The notes under the pieces are model-generated. The model was not told where the DNA came from, did no database searches, and saw nothing but the letters and a program-made list of their open reading frames with translations. From assembly GCA_001664005.1 (NCBI GenBank), contig CP016093.1, positions 4,393,031-4,457,030 of the forward strand: a stretch of DNA of 64,000 nt, given 5' to 3'. Positions 1-8,538 of the stretch are shown piece by piece (positions within the stretch are counted from its first letter, which is position 1; each line of letters starts with the position of its first letter). This DNA comes from Rhizobiales bacterium NRL2 (GTDB lineage: Bacteria > Pseudomonadota > Alphaproteobacteria > Minwuiales > Minwuiaceae). Position numbers and translations under genes: made by a program.

Positions 1-488
1 ACGGTCAGTTGCGCGCCGCCCCCGTCCTGTTCCAGCGCGGTGACGCGGTGACGCCAGCGCAGGTCGATCATCGGCTCGGCCGCGGCCCGGCGGACCATGA
101 ACTCCTCGCAGTAGTACTGCTGCAGATTGATGAAGGCGGGGAACCTGGCGGCCGGATGGTCCTGCAGGTTGAAGGTGTAGATGCGCTCCTCGCCGTAGAA
201 GACATGGCCCTCGTTCCAGGTCACGCCCTTTTCCATCATCGGCGCCGCGACGCCGAGGCGGTCCCAGATCTCGAGCGTGCGCTTGGCCTGGCAGACCGAG
301 CGGCTGCCGTAGGAGACGGTGTCGTCCTCGTCGAACAGGATCACCGGCACGCCCCGCTGCGCCAGGTCCAGCGCCATGGTCAGCCCCACCAGCCCGCCGC
401 CGGCGATGGCCACGGGCCGACGCGGCGCCTCGCCGCCCAGTTCCGCCGGGCGGGCGTAGTCGAAGACGGGATTGGTGTAGGTGCGCAT
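1..488 (-). CDS. FAD-dependent aromatic-ring monooxygenase, N-terminal part (runs off window start)
   Basis: Only the first 162 codons are present, from the ATG at 488 to the window edge. After about 25 residues comes IAGGGLVGLTMALDL, the GxGxxG FAD site of class A flavoprotein hydroxylases (4-hydroxybenzoate or 3-(3-hydroxyphenyl)propionate hydroxylase type), followed by the acidic FDEDD at the end of the second strand. The family hydroxylates phenolic or aromatic substrates with NAD(P)H and O2 in the cytoplasm. It starts 13 bases after the paaK stop on the same strand, so it is probably in the same operon and may be the ring hydroxylase of the pathway. The substrate cannot be read from this fragment. 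Confidence 0.8.
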   Translation of the reverse strand, partial: MRTYTNPVFDYARPAELGGEAPRRPVAIAGGGLVGLTMALDLAQRGVPVILFDEDDTVSYGSRSVCQAKRTLEIWDRLGVAAPMMEKGVTWNEGHVFYGEERIYTFNLQDHPAARFPAFINLQQYYCEEFMVRRAAAEPMIDLRWRHRVTALEQDGGGAQLT

Positions 489-501
489 GGCGCCGATCCT
501 A

Positions 502-1806
502 CTACTTCGGACGGTTGTCCACTATGCGCTGCGCCTTGCCCATGGAGCGGTCGACGCCGCCGACGTCGCGCATGTCGATCTTCGCCGAGACGCCGCACAT
601 GGTCTTGATGCGGTGCTGCAGATCCTTCGCCGCCGCCTGGACGGCATCCGCGTCGCCGGCGGTCTCGTCGGCGGGCTCGATGCGGACCGTCAGCTCGTCC
701 ATGTGGCCCGGCCGCGCGATCACCAGCTGATAATGGGGGCTGAGGCGGCGGTCCTGCAGCAGCAGTTCCTCGATCTGGGTCGGGAACAGGTTGACGCCGC
801 GGATGATCAGCATGTCGTCGGAGCGCCCGGTGATCTTCTCGATCCGCCGGTGCGTGCGCGCCGTGCCGGGCTTCAGCCGCGTCAGGTCGCGCGTGCGGTA
901 GCGGACCATGGGCAGGGCTTCCTTGGTCAGCGTGGTGATGACCAGTTCGCCCAATTCGCCCTCGGGCAGGACCTCGCCGGTCTGCGGGTCGATGACCTCT
1001 GGGTAGAAGTGATCCTCCCAGATGTGCAGGCCGTCCTTGGTCTCGATGCATTCCTGGGCGACGCCGGGCCCGATGATCTCCGAAATGCCGAAGATGTCGA
1101 TCGCCTGCATGTCCAGCGTGCCCTCGACCGCGCGGCGCATTTCGTCGGTCCAGGGCTCGGCGCCGAAGATGCCGATTTCCAGCGGCGACTTCCTGGGATC
1201 CAGGCCCTGGCGCTTCATCTCGTCGGCGATGGCCAGCATGTAGCTGGGCGTGACCATGATGATGCGCGCGCCGAAGTCGTGGATCAGCTGGACCTGCTTC
1301 TCGGTCTGGCCCCCGGACATGGGGACGACGGTGCAGCCCAGCCGCTCTGCACCGTAGTGGGCGCCGAGCCCGCCGGTGAACAGGCCGTAGCCATAGGCCA
1401 CGTGAACGATGTCGCCGGGCCGGCCGCCGGCCGCGCGGATGGAGCGCGCCATCACGTTCGACCAGGTGTCGATGTCCTTTTCCGTGTAACCGACCACGGT
1501 CGGTTTCCCCGTGGTGCCGGAGGAGGCGTGGATGCGCACCACCTGCTCCCGGGGTACGGCGAACATGCCGAAGGGGTAGTTGTCGCGGAGGTCCGTCTTG
1601 GTGGTGAAAGGGAATTTCGCCAGGTCGGCGAGATCCTTCAGATCGTCGGGGTGGACGCCCGCAGCCTCGAAGGCGCGGCGGTAGTGGGGGACGTTCTGCC
1701 AGGCGCGCGAGAGCGACCAGCGCATCCGCTCCAGCTGGAGGGCGTGAAGCTCGTCGCGGCTCGCGGTCTCGATGGGCTCCAGTTCGCCGCGGGGATCGCT
1801 GCTCAA
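502..1806 (-). CDS. paaK: phenylacetate-CoA ligase family protein (PaaK-like)
   Basis: The protein has 434 residues, close to the about 437 usual for PaaK. It is an ANL-superfamily adenylating enzyme that makes an aryl-acetyl-CoA from the acid, ATP and CoA. The phosphate-binding loop SSGTTGKPT lies at about residues 95-103, a GISEIIGPG adenine-binding segment near the middle, and the C-terminal hinge and lysine region (TGRSDDMLIIRGVNLFP, then SMGKAQRI) at the end. PaaI and two PaaG-type genes lie directly upstream on the same strand, which supports a phenylacetate-like role. A substituted phenylacetate or another aromatic acid is equally possible, because the PaaABCDE epoxidase genes are not in view. 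Confidence 0.9.
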   Translation of the reverse strand: MSSDPRGELEPIETASRDELHALQLERMRWSLSRAWQNVPHYRRAFEAAGVHPDDLKDLADLAKFPFTTKTDLRDNYPFGMFAVPREQVVRIHASSGTTGKPTVVGYTEKDIDTWSNVMARSIRAAGGRPGDIVHVAYGYGLFTGGLGAHYGAERLGCTVVPMSGGQTEKQVQLIHDFGARIIMVTPSYMLAIADEMKRQGLDPRKSPLEIGIFGAEPWTDEMRRAVEGTLDMQAIDIFGISEIIGPGVAQECIETKDGLHIWEDHFYPEVIDPQTGEVLPEGELGELVITTLTKEALPMVRYRTRDLTRLKPGTARTHRRIEKITGRSDDMLIIRGVNLFPTQIEELLLQDRRLSPHYQLVIARPGHMDELTVRIEPADETAGDADAVQAAAKDLQHRIKTMCGVSAKIDMRDVGGVDRSMGKAQRIVDNRPK

Positions 1807-1819
1807 GATCGGCCTCCTC

Positions 1820-2272
1820 TCAGATCTCGCGGGTGACGGGCAGGTCTTCGACCAGCTTGCCCTTGATGGTCTGGGTCTGGCCGCGGAAGACGGCCACCGT
1901 CTCGCCCTTCGGGTTCTCGACCCGGACGTCGTAGATGCCCGAACGTCCGCGCACCGCCGTCTCGGTCGCCGTCGCGGTCAGCACGTCGCCGGCGAAGGTG
2001 GGCGCCATGAAGGTGATCTGGGTGGTGTGCGCCACGGTCCGCTGGTTGTAGGAGCTGGAGGCGTAGGCCATGGCCGTGTCGGCCAGGGTGAAGGTCAGGC
2101 CGCCATGGCCGATGTTGTGGCCGTTGACCAGGGTCTCCCGCACCGTCATGCGCAGCACCGAGCGGCCCGCGCCGATCTCCACGATGTGGATGCCCAGCGT
2201 CCGGGCGGCGTGATCGGTGGCATACATCCGCCGGGCCGCCTCCCGGGCGACCTGGTCGAGATCACGGCTCAT
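1820..2272 (-). CDS. paaI: PaaI-type hotdog-fold acyl-CoA thioesterase
   Basis: The protein has 150 residues with the hotdog thioesterase signature GHNIGHGGLTFTLADTA at about 51-67. The aspartate in LAD matches the PaaI catalytic acid. In the phenylacetate pathway PaaI hydrolyses ring-hydroxylated phenylacetyl-CoA dead-end products and frees trapped CoA. It sits 13 bases upstream of paaK and 3 bases downstream of the paaG-like stop, so co-transcription is very likely. The length is normal for the family and no signal peptide is visible, so it should be cytoplasmic. Confidence 0.9.
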   Translation of the reverse strand: MSRDLDQVAREAARRMYATDHAARTLGIHIVEIGAGRSVLRMTVRETLVNGHNIGHGGLTFTLADTAMAYASSSYNQRTVAHTTQITFMAPTFAGDVLTATATETAVRGRSGIYDVRVENPKGETVAVFRGQTQTIKGKLVEDLPVTREI

Positions 2273-2275
2273 GGC

Positions 2276-3073
2276 TCAGCCGCCGGTGAAGCGCGGCGGG
2301 CGCTTCTCCAGGAAGGCGGTCACGCCTTCGGCGAAATCCTTCGTGGAGCCGGCGATGCGCTGGCTGTCGCGTTCCAGGTCGAGCTGCCGGTCGAGGCCCT
2401 GTTCGAAGGATTCGTGCACCGCGCGGCGGATCAGGCCCAGCCCCCGGGTCGGCCCATTGGCCAGCTTGCGCAGCACTTCGCCGCCCTCGCTCATCAGCGC
2501 GTCGTCATCGACCGCACGCCAGATCATGCCCCAGTCGGCGGCCTCCTCGGCCGTGACCTTGTCGCCCAGCAGCGCCATGCCCAACGCCCGCGCCCGGCCG
2601 GCCGAGCGCGGCAGGTACCAGGTGCTGCCGGCGTCGGGGACCAGGCCGATATTGCAGAACGCCTGCAGGAAGACCGCCGATTTCGCGGCGATGACGATGT
2701 CGCAGGCGAGCGCGAGGCTCATCCCTGCGCCGGCGCAGGGACCGTTGACCAGCGCCACGATGGGCTTGGGACAGTCGCGCATGGCCTTGATCATCGGGTT
2801 GTAGGCGATCTCCAGCACGCGGCCCGCGTCCCGGTCGTCCTCGGCCGGCTTCGTCCCGCCGCCGGCCAGGTCGGCGCCCGCGCAGAAGCCGCGCCCGGCG
2901 CCGGTGATGGCGAGCGCCCGGACGGCGGCGTCGCCGCCGGCGGCCCGCACGGCGGCCAGGATTTCCAGCGGCATGGAAGGCGTGAACGCGTTCAGCCTGT
3001 CGGGCCGGTTCAGCGTGATCCAGCCCACGCCGTCCTTCACTTCGTAGAGAATGTGTTCGAAGTCGAGATCCAT
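2276..3073 (-). CDS. paaG: PaaG-like enoyl-CoA hydratase/isomerase
   Basis: The protein is a 265-residue crotonase-fold enzyme. The oxyanion-hole segments FCAGADLAGG and GPCAGAGMSLA are present. Neither standard hydratase glutamate is present. Instead the active-site strand reads GLVPDAGSTWYLPR, whose aspartate is the hallmark of PaaG, the 1,2-epoxyphenylacetyl-CoA isomerase that forms the oxepin-CoA. It lies between a second PaaG-like gene and paaI with only a few bases on either side. The family call is firm. The exact substrate (phenylacetyl or another aryl-acyl-CoA) is inferred from neighbours. Confidence 0.85.
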   Translation of the reverse strand: MDLDFEHILYEVKDGVGWITLNRPDRLNAFTPSMPLEILAAVRAAGGDAAVRALAITGAGRGFCAGADLAGGGTKPAEDDRDAGRVLEIAYNPMIKAMRDCPKPIVALVNGPCAGAGMSLALACDIVIAAKSAVFLQAFCNIGLVPDAGSTWYLPRSAGRARALGMALLGDKVTAEEAADWGMIWRAVDDDALMSEGGEVLRKLANGPTRGLGLIRRAVHESFEQGLDRQLDLERDSQRIAGSTKDFAEGVTAFLEKRPPRFTGG

Positions 3074-3082
3074 TCCGTGCCC

Positions 3083-3886
3083 CTAGCGGCCCCGATAGGC
3101 CGGTTGGCGTCCTTCCAGGAAGGCGCTTACGCCCTCGGCGAAATCCCCGGTGCCGCCTGCCCGGCGCTGCAGCCGGGCCTCCAGGGCAAGCTGCTCGTCC
3201 AGATCCGCGGTAGGCGAGCGGCGGAAGGCCTCCTTGATCAGGCCATAGGCCACCGTCGGCCCTTTGGCGAACCGCCCGGCCAGTTCGCCGGCCTTGTCAG
3301 CCAGCAGGTCATCGGGCACGCAGAGCCAGATCAGGCCGCCGGCGGCGGCGTCCGGGGCGGAAATGCGGTCCGCGGTCAGCGCCGCGCCTAGTCCCCTTGC
3401 CCGGCCTGCGGTATTCGGGAACAGCCACGAGCCGCCGATATCGGGCACGATGCCCAGGTTCGGACCGAAGGTGAGCTGGAAATAGGCCGAGCGCGCGGCC
3501 ACGACGATATCGCAGGCCAGCGCGATCGAGGCCCCGCCCCCCGCCGCCGGGCCGTTCACCGCGGCGATCACCGGCTTGGAGATGGCGAACAGCGCCCGCA
3601 TCATCGGATTGAACGAGGTTTCCATCGCCGTCGCGACACGCCCGCCGGGATCGTCGGCCCCGGCGATGCCGTCGAGCAGGGACATGTCCGCGCCGGCGTT
3701 GAAGGCCCGGCCCGCGCCGGTGAGCACGACCGCGCGCACCGCCGGATCGCGCTCCACGTCCAGAAAGGCGCCGTGCATGGCGTCGACGAGCGACCGATCG
3801 AGCGCGTTCAGCGCCTTCGGCCGGTTCATGGTCAGCCAGGCAACGCCGTCCCGGTCTTCGCGCAGCAGCGGGATGTCTTCAGTCAT
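3083..3886 (-). CDS. second PaaG/PaaB-like enoyl-CoA hydratase/isomerase
   Basis: The protein has 267 residues from the ATG at 3886. That start is chosen over upstream in-frame ATGs because GGGAGGG lies 5-8 bases before it. It is a crotonase-fold enzyme with FNAGADMSLLDG and GPAAGGGASIALACD. Like its neighbour it lacks both hydratase glutamates and has an aspartate in GIVPDIGGSW. It looks like a diverged paralogue of the adjacent gene at 2276-3073, from which it is 9 bases away. It may act on a later intermediate of the same pathway or be a functional duplicate. Confidence 0.82.
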   Translation of the reverse strand: MTEDIPLLREDRDGVAWLTMNRPKALNALDRSLVDAMHGAFLDVERDPAVRAVVLTGAGRAFNAGADMSLLDGIAGADDPGGRVATAMETSFNPMMRALFAISKPVIAAVNGPAAGGGASIALACDIVVAARSAYFQLTFGPNLGIVPDIGGSWLFPNTAGRARGLGAALTADRISAPDAAAGGLIWLCVPDDLLADKAGELAGRFAKGPTVAYGLIKEAFRRSPTADLDEQLALEARLQRRAGGTGDFAEGVSAFLEGRQPAYRGR

Positions 3887-3969
3887 GCGCACCCTCCCCA
3901 TCCCCTTATGATACAAAGGCGGAGCGGGATAAAGCCCCAAGAGGGGACGCCAGGGCAGGCTTCGGCCGG

Positions 3970-5025
3970 TTACTCGGCGGCGATGGCGGCGGCCGGGGCC
4001 TCCTCGCGGCAGACCCGGTTGCGGCCCTCGGACTTGGCGCGGTAGAGGGCGGCGTCCGCGCGGCCCACCAGCGCCGCTGGCGCTTCGCCCAGACGGTACT
4101 CGGCGACGCCGAAGGACATGGTCACGCGGGAGATCGTCTCACCCGTGCTCTTGCGCACGATGCGCTTGGCGGCAATCGTGTTGCGGATGTTGTCGGCTAC
4201 CTTCTGCGCCCCGTCCACCGGCGTTTCGGGCAGAATCAGCGCGAATTCCTCGCCGCCATAGCGGCAGGGCACGTCGCGGCCCTTGAGGCTGCCGTGCAGC
4301 ACGCCGCCGACGAGCTTCAGCACCTGGTCGCCGAGTTGATGGCCGTAGGTGTCGTTGAAGTTCTTGAAGTGGTCAATGTCGCACATCACCAGAGAGAGAT
4401 GCGAGCCCTCTTCCGTCGCCCACTCGGTCTGGCGGCGCAGCGCCCGGTCGAATCCGGCCCGGTTGGTGATGCCGGTCAGCAGATCGGTCAGGGCCTCGCG
4501 CCGCGATTCCTCCAGCCGGTCCTGCAGGTTCCGGATCTCGTTCGCCGACTGCTTCAGATCCTGTTCCAGCTGGTCCGACTTCGCCCGCATGCGGCGGGTC
4601 ACCATGATCATCTGGGAGACCAGGGTCTTCATGGTGCCGCTGCCGTCCAGATTGCCGAGATTGTCGGCCAGGCCGTCCAGGGCGTCGCCGAAGTCGTGGA
4701 CGTCGTCGCCGGCGTCGTTGACCTGGCGGACGACCTCGCGGATCTGGTCCTGCATGGCGTCGCCGGTTTCGGTCACCAGGCGCACGCTGCGGTCGACGCC
4801 ATAGTGGCTGGTGACCAGGTCTTCGGCCGCTCTGCGGAAGACTTCGGGCGTCTCGTCGCTGACGTCGCGCAGCTTCTTCGCGACCACGGGATCGCGTTCG
4901 GAGGCATAGTCGTAGAGGAGGCGGAAATAGTCCGGCGTGGCGTGGATGTCGTAGCTCTCGATCAGTTGCATCGCCGTTTCGGAATACCGCCGGGCGTCCT
5001 GCGGATTATCGAGTTCGTACATCAT
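3970..5025 (-). CDS. GGDEF-domain diguanylate cyclase
   Basis: The protein has 351 residues if translation starts at the MM pair (5025). A longer frame to 5091 exists but adds a low-complexity basic stretch. The N-terminal half (about 1-170) is an all-helical region with a predicted coiled coil (RAKSDQLEQDLKQSANEIRNL) but no membrane segment. The C-terminal half is a GGDEF domain with an intact active-site GGEEF and the FKNFNDTYGH metal/GTP segment. It should make cyclic-di-GMP. The inhibitory RxxD site five residues before GGEEF reads KGRD, so product inhibition may be weakened. It separates the paa-like genes from the liv operon and may be independently regulated. Confidence 0.9.
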   Translation of the reverse strand: MMYELDNPQDARRYSETAMQLIESYDIHATPDYFRLLYDYASERDPVVAKKLRDVSDETPEVFRRAAEDLVTSHYGVDRSVRLVTETGDAMQDQIREVVRQVNDAGDDVHDFGDALDGLADNLGNLDGSGTMKTLVSQMIMVTRRMRAKSDQLEQDLKQSANEIRNLQDRLEESRREALTDLLTGITNRAGFDRALRRQTEWATEEGSHLSLVMCDIDHFKNFNDTYGHQLGDQVLKLVGGVLHGSLKGRDVPCRYGGEEFALILPETPVDGAQKVADNIRNTIAAKRIVRKSTGETISRVTMSFGVAEYRLGEAPAALVGRADAALYRAKSEGRNRVCREEAPAAAIAAE

Positions 5026-5129
5026 GGCGTCTTTCGGCCTTGCGGAATGCCGGCGCTTCCGCGCCCCCCGCCGACTATCCGGGCCAGCCATTGAAAATCC
5101 GTTAAGCCGATCTTAAGCCGGCCGGAGCG

Positions 5130-5831
5130 TCAGACGCCGATATAGCGCTGGACGATCCCGGGATCGGCCCGGAGTTCCGCCGATCCGCCGGACCAGGCGA
5201 CGGCGCCCTTCTCGATGATGGTATGGCGGTCGGCCAGGCGCGTCAGAGCGGCGATGTTCTTGTCGATCACCAGGATGGCCTGCCCCTCGGCCTTGAGCCG
5301 GGCGAGAATGTCCCAGATCTCCGCGCGGATCAGCGGCGCCAGCCCCTCGGTGGCCTCGTCGAGCAGCAACAGCTTCGGATTGGTCATCAGCGCCCGCGCG
5401 ATGGCCAGCATCTGCTGTTCGCCGCCCGAGAGCTGGTTGCCCATGTTGCGTTTGCGCTCGGCGAGACGGGGGAAGGCTTCGAGCACGTTCTCCAGGGTCC
5501 AGCGCCGCGGTCCCTCCGACCTGTTGCCAGCGGTGGCCACCAGATTCTCGCGCACCGACAGGTTGGGAAAGATCTGGCGTCCCTCCGGCACTAGGCCGAG
5601 ACCCAGCTTGGCCACGGCGTAGGACGGCAGCCCGCGGATCTCGCGGCCCTCGAAACGGATCGAGCCGGCATGCGCCTTCGTCATGCCCATGATGGAGCGG
5701 ATGGTCGTGGTCTTGCCCATGCCGTTGCGGCCCATCAGGGTCACGACCTCGCCCGCGCCGACCTTCAGCGCCATGCCGAAGAGCACCTGGCTGCGGCCAT
5801 AGGCGGTTTCCAGCCCCTCGACCTCAAGCAT
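5130..5831 (-). CDS. livF: branched-chain-amino-acid-type ABC transporter ATP-binding protein LivF
   Basis: The protein has 233 residues starting at the ATG at 5831, which overlaps the end of livG by 8 bases. Walker A is GRNGMGKTT, the signature is LSGGEQQMLAIARAL and Walker B is LLLLDEATEG. The segment that usually reads VEQN in LivF reads VIDKN here. It is the second ATPase of a HAAT-family importer. Placed among aromatic-acid genes, the transporter probably imports an aromatic carboxylate rather than leucine. That substrate assignment is inference from context. Confidence 0.93.
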   Translation of the reverse strand: MLEVEGLETAYGRSQVLFGMALKVGAGEVVTLMGRNGMGKTTTIRSIMGMTKAHAGSIRFEGREIRGLPSYAVAKLGLGLVPEGRQIFPNLSVRENLVATAGNRSEGPRRWTLENVLEAFPRLAERKRNMGNQLSGGEQQMLAIARALMTNPKLLLLDEATEGLAPLIRAEIWDILARLKAEGQAILVIDKNIAALTRLADRHTIIEKGAVAWSGGSAELRADPGIVQRYIGV

Positions 5832-6579
5832 CCTGGTCCTCCCCCAGATAGGCGGCGCGGACTTCCGGGTTGCTGCGGATCGCTTCCGGCGCGTCCGTGG
5901 CGATGGCGCGGCCGTAGACCAGCACGGTGATGCGATTCGCCAGGGCGAAGACGGCGTCCATGTCATGCTCGATGAGCAGTATGGTGACGTCGCCCTTCAG
6001 GCCGGCGAGAATCCCGACCATGCGCTGGCTGTCCTCCGGTCCCATGCCGGCCATGGGCTCGTCCAGCAGCAGCACCCTGGGCTCGGTGGCCAGCGCCATG
6101 GCGATCTCGAGCTGGCGCTGTTCGCCATGGGCGAGGCTGGCGGCGGGAATATCGGCGCGCGGGCCCAGACCCACCTTCTCCAGGACCGCGCGGGCGGGTT
6201 CCGTCAGCCGCTCGTCGCGCGCCGCCGGTTTCCAGAAGCGGAAGCTGTGGCCCGCATGGGCCTGCACCGCCAGGGCCACGTTCTCCAGCGCAGTGAAATC
6301 CGCCAGGATATTGGTGATCTGGAATGATCGCGCGAGGCCGATGGCGGAGCGGCGGTGCACCGGCAGGCTGGTGATGTCGCGGCCGTCGAAGAGGACGCGC
6401 CCGCCGTCGGGCCGGATCTCGCCGGTCAGCTGTCCGATCAGCGTGGTCTTGCCCGCCCCGTTCGGGCCGATGACCGCGTGCACCTCGCCGGCGCTGATGT
6501 CCATGGAGACATGGTCGGTCGCGGTCAGCCCGCCGAAGCGCTTGACCAGATTCTCGATCTTCAGCACAGGCTCAGCCAT
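5824..6579 (-). CDS. livG: branched-chain-amino-acid-type ABC transporter ATP-binding protein LivG
   Basis: The protein has 251 residues, normal for LivG. It has Walker A GPNGAGKTT, a signature that reads LAHGEQRQLEIAMAL, Walker B LLLDEPMAGMG and the H-loop LLIEHDMDAVF, followed by the LivG-type C-terminus ending AAYLGEDQDA. It pairs with LivF on the cytoplasmic face of the LivHM channel. Its start overlaps the livM stop by 8 bases and its stop overlaps the livF start, consistent with one translationally coupled operon. Confidence 0.93.
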   Translation of the reverse strand: MAEPVLKIENLVKRFGGLTATDHVSMDISAGEVHAVIGPNGAGKTTLIGQLTGEIRPDGGRVLFDGRDITSLPVHRRSAIGLARSFQITNILADFTALENVALAVQAHAGHSFRFWKPAARDERLTEPARAVLEKVGLGPRADIPAASLAHGEQRQLEIAMALATEPRVLLLDEPMAGMGPEDSQRMVGILAGLKGDVTILLIEHDMDAVFALANRITVLVYGRAIATDAPEAIRSNPEVRAAYLGEDQDA

Positions 6580-7537
6580 TGGGTCCCACCCGGCCCTTCA
6601 GCAGGCCCACGATGCCGCCGCGCGCGAACAGCACCACCAGGATCAGCAACGGCCCGAACCACAGCCGCCAGAGCTGGAAGAAGGCCGACAGCAGTTCCTC
6701 CACCAGCAGGAACGCCAGCGCCCCGTAGACCGGGCCGAACAGTGTCCCCATGCCGCCTAGGACGACCATGATGATGAGGTCGCCGGAGCGGGTCCAGTGC
6801 ATCATGTCGGGGCTGACGAACTCGGTCAGGTTGGCCGTCAGAAAGCCAGACAGCCCGCAGATCATGCCCGAAAGGGCGAAGGCCGTGAGCCGGTAGCGGT
6901 AGGTCGGAAAGCCGATCGCCTTCATGCGGCGGTCGTTGGACTTCGCCCCCCGGATCACCAGGCCGAAGCGGGCGTTGATCAGGCGGTGCACCAGGAAGAG
7001 CGAACCGGCCATGGCGACCCAGGCCACGTAGTAGAGATCGCGGTCGTCGCCCAGCGTCGCGCCGCCGCCGAAGGTCGGCATCTCGTAGAGCGAGAGCCCG
7101 TCGTCACCGCCGTAGATGTCGAGGCCGACGAAGACGAAATAGACCATCTGCGCGAAGGCCAGCGTGATCATGATGAAGTAGACGCCGCGGGTGCGCAGAC
7201 AGATGGCGCCGATCACCAGGGCCGCCAGACCCGAAATGCCGAGCGCGGCGACCAGCTGGATCCAGCCATTGTTCATCCACGCGTAACCGTCTTCGAAATA
7301 GTGGTGGAAGCCTATGCCCACCACATAGGCGCCGATGCCGACATAGGCGGCGTGGCCGAAGCTGACCATGCCGCCATAGCCCAGCACCAGATTGAGCCCG
7401 ATGGCGCCGACGCCGACCACCAGCGTGCGCGCCACCAGGGTCACCCAGAAGGGCTCGTCCGCCATGTCGGCGATGCTCGGCAGGGCCAGCAGCACCGCCA
7501 TCACGGCGAAGCCGACGATCCATTCGTAGCGGCTCAT
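6572..7537 (-). CDS. livM: ABC transporter permease LivM
   Basis: The protein has 321 residues with about eight to ten hydrophobic segments and the LivM landmark GLNLVLGYGGMVSFGHAAYVGIGAYVVG in its first third. It also has the cytoplasmic coupling region RSPDxR-like stretch RGAKSNDRRMKAIGFPTYRYRLTAFALSG (written here only by position, about 205-233). It forms the inner-membrane channel with LivH. The ATG at 7537 shares its first base with the livH stop (TGATG), so translation is coupled. Confidence 0.92.
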   Translation of the reverse strand: MSRYEWIVGFAVMAVLLALPSIADMADEPFWVTLVARTLVVGVGAIGLNLVLGYGGMVSFGHAAYVGIGAYVVGIGFHHYFEDGYAWMNNGWIQLVAALGISGLAALVIGAICLRTRGVYFIMITLAFAQMVYFVFVGLDIYGGDDGLSLYEMPTFGGGATLGDDRDLYYVAWVAMAGSLFLVHRLINARFGLVIRGAKSNDRRMKAIGFPTYRYRLTAFALSGMICGLSGFLTANLTEFVSPDMMHWTRSGDLIIMVVLGGMGTLFGPVYGALAFLLVEELLSAFFQLWRLWFGPLLILVVLFARGGIVGLLKGRVGPNG

Positions 7538-8460
7538 CAGCCGCTCCTCGGCGGGAACAGGCCCTCGGGCCGGAAGGCGAGAATCACCGCCATCAGCAGA
7601 TAACTCATCATCGACGAGATCGACGGCGCGGCGGTGTCGGCGGCCAGCTGGCCGACGAACAGGCCCAGTATCTCGGGCAGGAAGGCGCGGCCGACGGTGT
7701 CGATCAGGCCGACGATCAGCGCCGCCACGAAGGCGCCGCGGATCGAGCCGATGCCGCCGATGACGATGACGACGAAGGCCAGGATCAGGATGTCGTTGCC
7801 CATGCCGATCTGCACCGTCAGGATCGGCCCGGCCATCAGTCCGGCCAGGCCCGCCATCATCGCGCCGAGACCGAAGATCAGGGTGAACAGCAGGCGGATG
7901 TTGACGCCGAGCGCGCCGACCATCTCGCGGTTCGAGGCGCCGGCCCGGATCAGCATGCCGATGCGGGTCCTGGCGACGAGGAAGTAGAGGAATGCGGCCA
8001 CGGCGAGGCCGACGACGATGATCGCCACGCGGTAGGTCGGATAGACCACCCCGGGCAGGATCTCGAAGCTGGTGCGCAGGAACTCGGGCAGACGGATGTC
8101 CATGCCCGCCGGCCCCCAGACGAGCTGGACGAAGTCGTCGGCGAACAGGATCAGGCCGAAGGTGGCCAGCACCTGATCCAGGTGGTCGCGGTCATAGAGC
8201 GTGCGCAGGCAGAGCATTTCCACCGCCATGCCGACCAGCATGGTGGCCGGCAGGGTCAGGATCGCCGCCGCCACGAAGGAGCCCGTCAGCTGGGTCAGCG
8301 ACGCCGCGATGAAGGCGCCGATCATGTACAGCGAGCCATGGGCCAGGTTGACCAGGTCCATGATTCCGAAGACCAGGGTCAGGCCGGCGGCCAGCAGGAA
8401 CAGCAGCAGCCCGAGCTGTACGCCGTTCAGCACCTGCTCGACGAGTAGGATCCAGTTCAT
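7537..8460 (-). CDS. livH: ABC transporter permease LivH
   Basis: The protein has 307 residues and is strongly hydrophobic, with the LivH start QVLNGVQLGLLLFLLAAGLTL and the conserved FGIMDLVNLAHGSLYMIGAF segment. The central loop RTRIGMLIRAGASNREM is the EAA-like contact for the ATPases. It is the first of four overlapping transporter genes (livH-livM-livG-livF) and follows the binding-protein gene after a 78-base gap that contains a hairpin. Confidence 0.92.
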   Translation of the reverse strand: MNWILLVEQVLNGVQLGLLLFLLAAGLTLVFGIMDLVNLAHGSLYMIGAFIAASLTQLTGSFVAAAILTLPATMLVGMAVEMLCLRTLYDRDHLDQVLATFGLILFADDFVQLVWGPAGMDIRLPEFLRTSFEILPGVVYPTYRVAIIVVGLAVAAFLYFLVARTRIGMLIRAGASNREMVGALGVNIRLLFTLIFGLGAMMAGLAGLMAGPILTVQIGMGNDILILAFVVIVIGGIGSIRGAFVAALIVGLIDTVGRAFLPEILGLFVGQLAADTAAPSISSMMSYLLMAVILAFRPEGLFPPRSG

Positions 8461-8487
8461 CGTCCGAATTCGCCTGTGAACACAGAC

Positions 8488-8511
8488 GGCCCCGGGCAGG
8501 CGCCCGGAGCC
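8488..8511 (-). terminator. intergenic hairpin between binding-protein gene and livH
   Basis: A CCGGGC / GCCCGG stem with loop AGGC is extended by GGC / GCC across one mismatch. It lies in the 78-base gap after the binding-protein stop. No T-run follows, so it is more likely an mRNA-stabilising or partially attenuating structure that favours the binding protein over the membrane genes than a full terminator. Confidence 0.4.
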
Positions 8512-8538
8512 GCGCGTGTCGTGTTCAGGACCGGAATG

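Noticed and set aside
1772-3391. A 539-codon plus-strand open frame over paaI and paaG
   Set aside because: It is antisense to clear hotdog and crotonase genes, with no domain of its own.
2276-3886. The two adjacent crotonases as halves of one frameshifted gene
   Set aside because: Each is full length (265 and 267 residues) with its own start, ribosome site and complete motif set.
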